Made by a program: the position numbers and the translations under genes. Shown piece by piece: positions 1-5,480 of a stretch of DNA of 6,029 bases. The notes under the pieces are model-generated. The model was given only the letters and a program-made list of their open reading frames with translations. It was not told the origin of the DNA and did no database searches. The DNA comes from Candidatus Melainabacteria bacterium (lineage in GTDB: Bacteria; Actinomycetota; Actinomycetes; Mycobacteriales; Pseudonocardiaceae): NCBI GenBank assembly GCA_903970565.1, contig CAJCJE010000573.1:1-6029 (forward strand), in the 5' to 3' direction. Numbering within the stretch: the stretch's first letter is position 1; each line of letters begins with the position of its first letter.

Positions 1-346
1 GCCACAGCGCGCCGCCCTGAACGTGGGCCAGCCTGCGCTCGGGATTCACCTCGACCGCGCGCATCCGGGACAGGTCGACGACCAGGCCGTCGTCGCACAG
101 CCCCTGCCCGGCCACGCTGTGGCCGCCGCCGCGTACCGCGATGGGCAGTCCCCGCCCGGCGGCGAACGTGACCGCCGTGGCCACGTCCGTCGCGTCGACG
201 CAGCGCGCGATCAGCGGCGGATGCCGGTCGATGTCGCCGTTCCAGACCTGGCGGACCCGGTCGTAGCGGGGGTCCGCCGGGGTGATCAGCTCGCCGCGCA
301 GCGCGTCGGCGAGCTTCTCCGCGTCACCGGTCGTCAGCGTGTCCAC
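1..346 (-). CDS. FAD-binding oxidoreductase, berberine-bridge (BBE/PCMH) type, N-terminal part
   Basis: Partial gene: 115 codons are visible before it leaves the left edge. The translation has the N-terminus of a PCMH-type FAD domain. It includes RGGGHSVAGQ (residues 72-81), the glycine-rich loop whose His (H76) is the usual 8-alpha covalent FAD attachment site in BBE-like oxidases, followed by LVVDLSRMRAVEV (88-100) and HVQGGALW (108-115). Family members oxidise alcohols, amines or C-C/C-N bonds with O2, and bacterial ones often tailor natural products. The second (Cys) flavin link, the substrate domain and the active-site base lie outside the window, so the reaction cannot be predicted. The GTG start at 344-346 is chosen because GGAGGA lies 5 nt upstream. 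The start falls 23 nt inside the preceding adenylation gene in another frame, so the gene is probably translationally coupled and the last visible member of the operon. Confidence 0.9.
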   Translation of the reverse strand, partial: MDTLTTGDAEKLADALRGELITPADPRYDRVRQVWNGDIDRHPPLIARCVDATDVATAVTFAAGRGLPIAVRGGGHSVAGQGLCDDGLVVDLSRMRAVEVNPERRLAHVQGGALW

Positions 347-2711
347 AACCGTCCTCCGGTTCTCGTCCAGCGGTTCCGGCGGTGACCGAAACCTTCGTCT
401 CGGGAGGGCACCCTCCGTCGCGGATCGTCGCGGCCACGTGGCGCAGCGTCCCGTGCAGGAGGGCCGTCAGGTCGGGCGCGGTCCGCAGGGTCGCCTCGCA
501 CTCGTCCCGCAGCCGGAACGTGAGCATCGAATGGCCGCCGAGCGCGGCGAACGTGTCCAACATGCTGATCGGCGCCGGGCCGAGAACCCGTTGGTAGATC
601 TCGACCAGGCGCGTCTCCAGCTCGTCGGCGGGGGGCACGACCGCACGCTCGCGCTCGGTCAACTCCTGCCAGATCTTGACCAGCGCGTCGTGATCGAGCT
701 TGCCGTTGACCGTCGCCGGCAGGTGGTCCACTTCTACGACCTGCTCGGGCCGCATCTGGCTGGGCAGGAGCCCGGCCACGTGGTCCAGCATCGCCGAGGG
801 GTCCAGGTCGGCGCGCTCGCCGGCAGGCACGACGAAGGCGAGCAGGCGCAACGGCTGTCCGTGGGCGATCACCGCGCAGTCGCCGACCGCGGGATGGGCG
901 GCCAGCACCGACTCGATCTCGCCCGGTTCGACCCGCAGCCCACGGATCTTGACCTGCCGGTCGATCCGGCCGAGGTGCTCCAGCGCGCCGTCCTCGCGAA
1001 GCCGGCAGAGGTCACCGGTGCGGTACATCCGCGTTCCCGGCGGCCCGTAGGGATCGGCGACGAACCGTTCGGCGGTCCGGCCCGGCTGCTGCCAGTAGCC
1101 ATCGGCCAGGCCGACGACGCCGCTGATGTACGCCTCCCCGGCCGCGCCGACCGGTACCAGATCGAGGTTGGCGTCCAGCACGGTCACCCGGAAGTTGTCG
1201 GCAGGCCGGCCGACGGGAACGGAGACACCGGCCCAGCCGGGCTCGATGATGTTGTCGGTGACCGGACCGGCCTCGGTCGGACCGAAGGCGTTGACGAGGG
1301 TGCTCGCGGGCAGCGCGGCGTGGAAAGCCGCCGGAATCCGAGGGCTCATCGACTCGCCGCCGCAGACGACCCACCGCAGCGCGTCGGCGCCCGCCGCGGA
1401 GATCTCGTCCAGGAAGGCCGGCAACATCGTCGTCACCATGAAGATCATCGACACGTCGTGGTCCCGGATGACCCGGGCGAGGTGCCGAGGATCGCGCTCG
1501 CCGCCGGGTTGGCAGATCACCACGCGCGCACCGTGACAGAGCGGCCAGAACATCTCCCAGATATGGATGTCGAAGCCGGCGAAGGACTTGAACAGGGCCG
1601 TCTCGCCGGGGTGGAACGGGTACTGCCGCTGCATCCAGAAGATGTTGGCCAGGGCGGCGGCCGTGCGGGAGGCCACTCCTTTGGGGCGGCCGGTCGTTCC
1701 CGACGTGTAGAGGAGGTGGACCGGTCCTCGGGCGGTACCGTCGTCGGGCGGATTCGTCGTGGGACGGCCGGACCAGGCCTGCTCCGCGTGGACGTCGTGG
1801 ATCTCCCAGACACCGTCCGGGATGCGGTCGCGACACGCCGGGTCGGTCAGCACGTGACGAGGCGCCGAGTCGGCCAGCATCAGCGCGATGCGCCGGTCCG
1901 GCAGGTCGGCGTCGAGGGGAACGTAGGTGGCGCCGGTCTTGACCGCGGCATAGGTCGCGACAACCAGCTGGATGCCGCGCCGCAGACAGATGCCGATCCG
2001 GGTACCGGGACCGGCACCGCGCTCGCGCAGGTGGTGGGCCAACCGGTTCGCGCGTTCGTTCAGCTCCCGGTAGGTGAGCGTGTTCCCGTCCTCGTCCTGC
2101 AACGCGACCGCGTCCGGGGTGCGCTGCACCTGCTCCTGGAACGGTTCGGCCAGGGTGCGGTACCGGATGTCCGGGTCGCGATGCGGGTTGAGGCCGCGCA
2201 GGATTCGCTCGCGCTCATCAGCGTCGACCAACGGGTGGTCGAGCATCGGCAGATCGGGTTCGGTCGCCAGGGCCGCCAGCAGCTGGAGGAAGGAGTGGGC
2301 CCAGGCCTGCGCGGAGGGCAGGTCGGCGGAGTCCGTCTCGGTCTCGACGTACAGATGCCGGCCGGCCCGGGCGATCAGGATCGTCACGGCGACCCGAGGG
2401 TCGTCGAACCCCTGGCCGGGCGCGATGGCGGACCCGGACGGGTGGGCCCGCCGCAGCGCCTCGCGGAAGCGCAGGGAAGGGTCCGGAGCGCCGCCCGCCG
2501 GGACGATCGCCTCGATCGGCCCCCGGGTGATCCGGACGCGACAGTCGGCGCCCGGGCGCGGCAGCCGTTGCGCCAGCAGGCCGGCGCAGACCGACAGCGC
2601 GACGAAGTCCTCCGCCCCGGCCGCCGCGGCGAGGCGGTGCAGAGTGCCCATCACGCCGTACGGTACGGGGATCGGCCCGACACAGTCCGTTGTGGACAGA
2701 TATTCGGTCAC
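324..2711 (-). CDS. NRPS adenylation-thiolation (A-T) protein with truncated condensation-domain remnant
   Basis: 795 aa. Residues about 185-690 are a complete adenylation domain, which makes an aminoacyl-AMP and loads it on a carrier. Visible motifs: A1 LTYREL (212-217), A2 KTGATYVPLD (258-267), A3 YTSGTTGRPKG (335-345), A4 FDIHIWEMF (380-388), A5 NAFGPTE (474-480), A7 YRTGDL (563-568), A8 GRIDRQVKIRG (581-591), A10 NGKLDHDAL (669-677) with the catalytic Lys K671. Residues about 693-765 are a thiolation domain with LGGHSML, phosphopantetheine Ser S728. Residues 1-175 resemble the C-lobe and C-A linker of a condensation domain (LPMLDHPLVDADERERIL, 154-171) but have no HHxxxDG, so no condensation activity is expected. 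A polar tail (766-795) follows the T domain. D381 at position 235 fits an alpha-amino acid. The code by alignment to GrsA is D-I-W-F-V-C-A-P-V-K, substrate unassigned. The GTG start overlaps the KAS III stop (GTGA). GAAGGGAG lies 6 nt upstream. Confidence 0.95.
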   Translation of the reverse strand: MTEYLSTTDCVGPIPVPYGVMGTLHRLAAAAGAEDFVALSVCAGLLAQRLPRPGADCRVRITRGPIEAIVPAGGAPDPSLRFREALRRAHPSGSAIAPGQGFDDPRVAVTILIARAGRHLYVETETDSADLPSAQAWAHSFLQLLAALATEPDLPMLDHPLVDADERERILRGLNPHRDPDIRYRTLAEPFQEQVQRTPDAVALQDEDGNTLTYRELNERANRLAHHLRERGAGPGTRIGICLRRGIQLVVATYAAVKTGATYVPLDADLPDRRIALMLADSAPRHVLTDPACRDRIPDGVWEIHDVHAEQAWSGRPTTNPPDDGTARGPVHLLYTSGTTGRPKGVASRTAAALANIFWMQRQYPFHPGETALFKSFAGFDIHIWEMFWPLCHGARVVICQPGGERDPRHLARVIRDHDVSMIFMVTTMLPAFLDEISAAGADALRWVVCGGESMSPRIPAAFHAALPASTLVNAFGPTEAGPVTDNIIEPGWAGVSVPVGRPADNFRVTVLDANLDLVPVGAAGEAYISGVVGLADGYWQQPGRTAERFVADPYGPPGTRMYRTGDLCRLREDGALEHLGRIDRQVKIRGLRVEPGEIESVLAAHPAVGDCAVIAHGQPLRLLAFVVPAGERADLDPSAMLDHVAGLLPSQMRPEQVVEVDHLPATVNGKLDHDALVKIWQELTERERAVVPPADELETRLVEIYQRVLGPAPISMLDTFAALGGHSMLTFRLRDECEATLRTAPDLTALLHGTLRHVAATIRDGGCPPETKVSVTAGTAGREPEDGCGHADDR
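352..357 (-). promoter_or_regulatory. Ribosome binding site of the FAD oxidoreductase
   Basis: Reading the minus strand, GGAGGA stands 5 nt before the GTG at 346. It lies inside the 3' end of the adenylation gene. It is the strongest Shine-Dalgarno match in the window and fixes the start of the FAD gene. Confidence 0.75.
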
Positions 2712-3640
2712 TGCGCGCTCCCTTCGAGGAGTCCGCAGGCGTAGAACCCGGGCGCCAGGGACTGCGCCAGATACGTCTCCCCGGACCGGATGCCGAACCG
2801 CTCGTGATAGTCGACCAGGTTGATCATCCAGTCGGCGTTTCCGCAGTGCCCGTACGTGGCGAGCGTGTCGGCGAAGTGCAGGGTGTCCGGCCGCAGCCCG
2901 ACGGATGTCGCGTTGAACAACGTCAGCGGCTTGTACAGGTTGGCCGCGAACACCTTGGTGAGCTGCCCCGGCCGCCGGCCGCCGGCGCGCAGCACCGCGG
3001 CCAGCGTCCGGTCTGCGACGTTCTTGCGCGAGATGAAGGTGTCGCGGCCGAGCAGCCCCTCCGGGTCCATCTTGACCCCGGACGAGAGCAGCCGCACCAG
3101 CCCCGGTCCGGTTCGGGTCAGCAGGCAGCTGACGGCCGCGTCGCCGAACATGGCGTAGGAGCGCACCCGGTCGCGGTCCTGCGGTATGAAGTCGAGGGCG
3201 ACCACCACCACGTGCGTCACGTCCGGATCAGCGAAGAGCCCCTCGCCGTGCCGCAGTGCGGTCAGCGAGCTACAGCACCGCTGGAAGGACACGACGTGCG
3301 GGACGCAGTCGTCCAGCCCCAGGGCGAGCAGCACGCGGCCCGCGAAGTCCGGCGGCAACAGGGCGAGGGTCGGGTCGCTGGTCGCGAACACGAGGTGACC
3401 GACGTTCGCGGCCGTGGCGCCGCCGGCCTGAAGGGTCCGGCGTACGGCGTCGACGACATAGTCCTCCACCGGGTCCGACATCTTCCGGTAGGTCCTGCAT
3501 CCCATCTCGGCGTAGTCGACGCCGAACGACACGCTCTCCCACAGCGCCTCGAAATCGGGGATGTTCTCCGGCTTGCATTCCACGTCGCCGAAGGCGCACG
3601 CGAACGAGCCGATGCCTATGTCTTCGTGATCGGAGATCAT
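2708..3640 (-). CDS. KAS III-like (FabH-family thiolase-fold) acyltransferase or condensing enzyme
   Basis: 310 aa, about the family length. The fold is recognised from the active-site region SFQRCCSSLTAL (nucleophile most likely the second Cys, C123), YAMFGDAAVSCLL (about 162-174, matching the family FGDGA element) and the C-terminal TYGHCGNAD (262-270). FabH-type enzymes condense an acyl group with malonyl-ACP. Relatives in antibiotic clusters (CerJ, DpsC types) instead transfer acyl groups to O, N or another carrier. Two canonical residues are changed. The His of HQAN aligns with F231 (FAAN), and the Asn of GN aligns with H265, with D270 nearby. Mechanism and substrate are therefore uncertain; a carrier-to-carrier or acyl-transfer role fits the neighbours. 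ATG 3640 (AAGGA 3 nt upstream) is preferred to TTG 3667, which has no ribosome site. It follows the ACP gene by 58 nt and overlaps the A-T gene by 4 nt. Confidence 0.85.
   Translation of the reverse strand: MISDHEDIGIGSFACAFGDVECKPENIPDFEALWESVSFGVDYAEMGCRTYRKMSDPVEDYVVDAVRRTLQAGGATAANVGHLVFATSDPTLALLPPDFAGRVLLALGLDDCVPHVVSFQRCCSSLTALRHGEGLFADPDVTHVVVVALDFIPQDRDRVRSYAMFGDAAVSCLLTRTGPGLVRLLSSGVKMDPEGLLGRDTFISRKNVADRTLAAVLRAGGRRPGQLTKVFAANLYKPLTLFNATSVGLRPDTLHFADTLATYGHCGNADWMINLVDYHERFGIRSGETYLAQSLAPGFYACGLLEGSAQ
2718..2725 (-). promoter_or_regulatory. Ribosome binding site of the A-T gene
   Basis: The minus strand reads GAAGGGAG, then 6 nt, then GTG (2709-2711). The site sits inside the last codons of the KAS III-like gene, whose TGA overlaps the GTG. 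This supports the GTG as the true start, so the short condensation remnant is genuinely the protein's N-terminus and does not come from a mis-set start. Confidence 0.65.
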
Positions 3641-3698
3641 GCTTCCTTCGATCGGCCGAGGGGACAACGGAAATGCCGGGCCCGGCGCGGCGACGACG
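3641..3698 (-). other. Short intergenic gap between ACP and KAS III genes
   Basis: This is the only non-overlapping junction in the operon (58 nt). It holds the KAS III Shine-Dalgarno (AAGGA, 3644-3648) and a 12-nt perfect palindrome GCCGGGCCCGGC near 3675-3686. There is no U-run after the palindrome, so I do not call a terminator. Readthrough from the ACP gene is expected. Confidence 0.5.
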
Positions 3699-3980
3699 TC
3701 AGGACCGGACCGGTTCGACCGCGCTCGCGTCGATCTCGCGCAGCACGGAGGCGATGCCGTCGATGTCGTTGAGTCGAGGGACCCACTCCGGGCGGACGGT
3801 GACGCCGCCGTTGGTGTACTTCTTGATGTAGTTCATCAGCATGACGATCATGTTGAGCGAGCTGATGCCCAGCTCCTGCCGCGACTGAGCCCGCAGGATC
3901 TGCTCGTAGGTGAGGTCGGTGCCCGTGGGCTGCGTCGCGAGGAACTCGGCGACCCTGTGCCGGTATTCGTCAGCGTCCAT
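3699..3980 (-). CDS. Free-standing acyl carrier protein
   Basis: 93 aa, the size and helical, acidic/hydrophobic make-up of a discrete ACP/PCP. The phosphopantetheine site is read as LGISSLNMI (residues 37-45), with S41 as the attachment Ser. The usual D-S-L triplet is S-S-L here, an uncommon variant. The N-terminus (DADEYRHRVAEFL) fits carrier helix I, and DIDGIASVLREID (72-84) fits the last helix. It would hold an acyl or aminoacyl thioester in the cytosol and present it to the neighbouring enzymes. The cargo could be the amino acid activated by the A-T protein or a separate acyl starter used by the KAS III-like protein. The ATG at 3978-3980 lies upstream of the iron-enzyme stop, and the two genes overlap by 11 nt (ATGGACGCTGA), which suggests coupled, near-stoichiometric translation. 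No phosphopantetheinyl transferase or loading enzyme dedicated to it is visible. Confidence 0.85.
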   Translation of the reverse strand: MDADEYRHRVAEFLATQPTGTDLTYEQILRAQSRQELGISSLNMIVMLMNYIKKYTNGGVTVRPEWVPRLNDIDGIASVLREIDASAVEPVRS

Positions 3981-4896
3981 TGCTCTCGACCTTCGGGAAG
4001 GGGAAGCCGTTGAGGTTGTTCTCGTGGATTCGGTTGTACCCGTACCTGTCCTCGCCGGAGACCATCACGCCGCCGTGGTAGTCGAGGTCGATCGCGTCGC
4101 CGAATCCGCTCAGACGGTTGATGTTCTCGTAGACCCGCACGGACGGCGAGACGTAGCGGGACGCCAACCCGACGCGCTTGTCGGCACTGATGTTCGGGTT
4201 CGAGCCGTGGACGCACTTGGCCAGGAAGATGACGAACTGGCCCGCCTTCAGCTCCATGTCGACGATCTCCTGCTTGTTCGGGTCCCAGTTCTTGTCGAGC
4301 TTGAGTTCCGCGTAGTCGTAGCCGAAGAAGTCGTGGGACTTGTTCTCCACGTTGTAGGACATCGGCTTCGTCTCGTCGTAGTACCACTGTTTGTGGCTGC
4401 CGGGCAGGAAGCGCAGGCAGCCGTGCGCCTTGTCCGCCGAGGAGAAGGCCGTCCAGACGGTCAGCTCCTGCGTGGCGGCCGTGGACTCCTCGGTGTAGCG
4501 CAGCGAGGGGTAGGAGACGGTCTCCGACTCGAATACGGTGAATGCCTCGACCTGGTGCCAGCCCGTTCCCGAGTCGCCGGGCTCCTTCTCGAAGATGTGC
4601 GTCTTCCAGCACATGATGTCCTCGCCCATGAGGCTGCGAAGCTTGTCGACGATCGCCGGCTGGGCAATGTGCCGCGACAGCGTGTCGCAGTCGAGGTGCC
4701 GGTCGTAGTTGATGACGGTCGAGTTGTGCGGCTTGTTCGCCGACGTGACCATGTCGATCATGGCCTGGCTCCAGACCAGTGGAGCCTCGTCCTCGTCGTA
4801 GAGGTCGAACGGCCCGAGGAACCCGTTCTCCTTGAATGACTCCACCTGTTCGGCCGTCAGTCCTCGGATCGCTGTGTCGCTCGTGCTTTCCACCAC
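3970..4896 (-). CDS. SyrB2-like non-heme Fe(II)/2-oxoglutarate halogenase-family enzyme (variant H-Q-V active site)
   Basis: 308 aa; SyrB2, the syringomycin carrier-dependent halogenase, is 310 aa. Strong resemblance to remembered SyrB2 blocks: LTAEQVESFKENGFLGPFD near the N-terminus, NYDRHLD, GTGWHQVEAF (110-119), LTVWTAF (145-151), YYDETKPMSYN, GYDYAELKLDKNWDP, KAGQFVIF, CVHGSNPN (228-235) and ASRYV (245-249). By this alignment the iron ligands are H114 and H230, and R247 binds 2-oxoglutarate. In hydroxylases of the family the residue two after the first His is Asp/Glu. In halogenases it is Ala/Gly, leaving room for chloride. Here it is V116 (codon GTC). Expected role: oxidation or halogenation of an aliphatic carbon of an amino acid tethered to the A-T protein or to the ACP. 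The GTG at 4896 is chosen because AAGGGA lies 6 nt upstream and the length matches SyrB2. The frame stays open to a GTG at 4983 without a good ribosome site; GTG 4893 is an alternative. It is first in the operon. Confidence 0.9.
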   Translation of the reverse strand: MVESTSDTAIRGLTAEQVESFKENGFLGPFDLYDEDEAPLVWSQAMIDMVTSANKPHNSTVINYDRHLDCDTLSRHIAQPAIVDKLRSLMGEDIMCWKTHIFEKEPGDSGTGWHQVEAFTVFESETVSYPSLRYTEESTAATQELTVWTAFSSADKAHGCLRFLPGSHKQWYYDETKPMSYNVENKSHDFFGYDYAELKLDKNWDPNKQEIVDMELKAGQFVIFLAKCVHGSNPNISADKRVGLASRYVSPSVRVYENINRLSGFGDAIDLDYHGGVMVSGEDRYGYNRIHENNLNGFPFPKVESNGR

Positions 4897-4902
4897 CTTG
4901 AT

Positions 4903-4908
4903 TCCCTT
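4903..4908 (-). promoter_or_regulatory. Ribosome binding site of the SyrB2-like gene
   Basis: The minus strand reads AAGGGA, then ATCAAG, then GTG GTG. The spacing of 6 nt to the first GTG (4896) and 9 nt to the second (4893) makes either usable. It decides the start against the upstream in-frame GTG at 4983, which would add 29 residues unlike the family. Confidence 0.6.
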
Positions 4909-5263
4909 CTTCGAAGAGGTGCCTGCCGGCCGGACATGCCTGGAATGAGGAATGTGGGGCCACTCACGGCCAAACGTAACCACCCTCGGCCGAGGCGTCT
5001 TGTCACCGGAACCGGTCTCCCCGCGCTGCCGCCACGGTGGTGGCCGGGCGCGGCTGGGAATATCGAACGAGCCGCGTTACCATCCACAATGGACTCGCAG
5101 ACAACGCCCGTCGCGTCGGCCCCCGTCGCCTCGCTGATCAGTACCAACACGCCCGCGCGGCACCTCGGCGCGAGCGCCCGCGCCGGTCGTCGTCGCCCCG
5201 GTGATGCGGCGTCGGTGATCCGGGATGTCCGTTCGTCGAGCGGGGTCCTGTCGCAACTACCCT

Positions 5264-5285
5264 GATACCTGCGTCGGTTAGTATC
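5264..5285. promoter_or_regulatory. Dyad resembling a gamma-butyrolactone-receptor (ARE-like) operator, overlapping a possible -10 box
   Basis: GATAC and GTATC arms flank 12 nt. On the minus strand the right half reads ATACTAACCG, close to the half-site (about ATACNAACCG) that I remember for ArpA/TylP-type autoregulatory elements. The other half (ATACCTGCGT) keeps only about half of the positions. The plus-strand TAGTAT at 5279-5284 could be a -10 box, but no good -35 stands 16-18 nt upstream. If real, a TetR-family receptor would control the divergent genes. This is a motif guess from a single, imperfect site. Confidence 0.25.
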
Positions 5286-5435
5286 TGGACCAGGCCGATG
5301 AGGTAGTGCATTGTGTCCCCCACGGAGACAGGGCCCAGCGTCCCACCAGAACCTTTCGCCCTCTTTTCACGTCTCTCCACAGGCGATGAGGTCGCAGGAC
5401 TCAACCGGAGTTCACGAGACGAGAGGATGGCACTC

Positions 5436-5480
5436 ATGTGTCGTGTCAGCCTGGTTTTCGCACCTGTCCGCCACGAATGA
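5436..5480 (+). CDS. Possible 14-aa leader peptide upstream of the SDR
   Basis: Short open frame encoding MCRVSLVFAPVRHE. GAGAGG (5421-5426) lies 9 nt before the ATG at 5436; an in-frame ATG at 5427 directly abuts the GAGAGG. Its TGA (5478-5480) overlaps the ATG at 5477 of the SDR frame as ATGA. This could couple translation of the SDR to this peptide, because the ATG at 5477 has no ribosome site of its own. Alternatively the same GAGAGG serves the GTG at 5438 in the SDR frame and the short frame is meaningless. No known peptide family is recognised. Confidence 0.3.
   Translation: MCRVSLVFAPVRHE

Larger units (their letters stand above)
4897..5435. other. Divergent intergenic control region
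   Basis: About 540 bp between two divergently transcribed genes, with no convincing gene of its own. It should hold the promoters for the leftward operon and the rightward SDR. What I can see: a perfect 12-nt palindrome CCTCGGCCGAGG at 4984-4995; a weak leftward promoter candidate (TTGTGG at 5084-5089 and GATATT at 5059-5064, spacer 19); a 6-bp hairpin GGCGCG/CGCGCC at 5167-5184 with no U-run; a dyad GATAC...GTATC at 5264-5285 overlapping a TAGTAT box; and a purine-rich GAGAGG at 5421-5426. It is visibly less GC-rich in patches than the genes around it. No tRNA or terminator was recognised. Confidence 0.6.

Noticed and set aside
23..385. Plus-strand open frame at the left edge
   Set aside because: Antisense to the FAD oxidoreductase, which has a clear flavin-binding motif and a good ribosome site.
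282..2744. Very long open frame on the plus strand across the A-T gene
   Set aside because: It is antisense to a protein with every adenylation and thiolation motif. Its translation is Arg/Gly/Val-rich with no recognisable domain, a usual by-product of GC-rich third positions.
3675..3686. GCCGGGCCCGGC palindrome as a terminator between ACP and KAS III
   Set aside because: There is no loop and no following U-run, and the flanking genes are closely spaced in one operon.
4546..4557. Glu117 (H-Q-V-E) as the missing carboxylate iron ligand
   Set aside because: The facial triad needs the acid two residues after His, not three. SyrB2, as I recall it, also has an acid (Asp) at this +3 place and does not use it as a ligand.
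3256..4839. Plus-strand open frames opposite the KAS III-like, ACP and iron-enzyme genes (3256-3831, 3639-4013, 3910-4839)
   Set aside because: All are antisense shadows of genes with recognisable motifs.
3848..4963. 371-codon minus-strand frame overlapping the iron enzyme
   Set aside because: Shifted frame of the SyrB2-like gene. Its translation is Arg/Gly/His-rich and matches no family.
5167..5184. GGCGCG/CGCGCC hairpin as a terminator
   Set aside because: A 6-bp stem without a T-tract on either strand, between divergent genes where no transcript is expected to end. Such repeats are common by chance at this GC content.
4936..5265. Plus-strand 109-codon frame in the intergenic region
   Set aside because: No recognisable domain, low-complexity Pro/Arg/Ala content and no clear ribosome site. 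It would also overlap the expected promoters.
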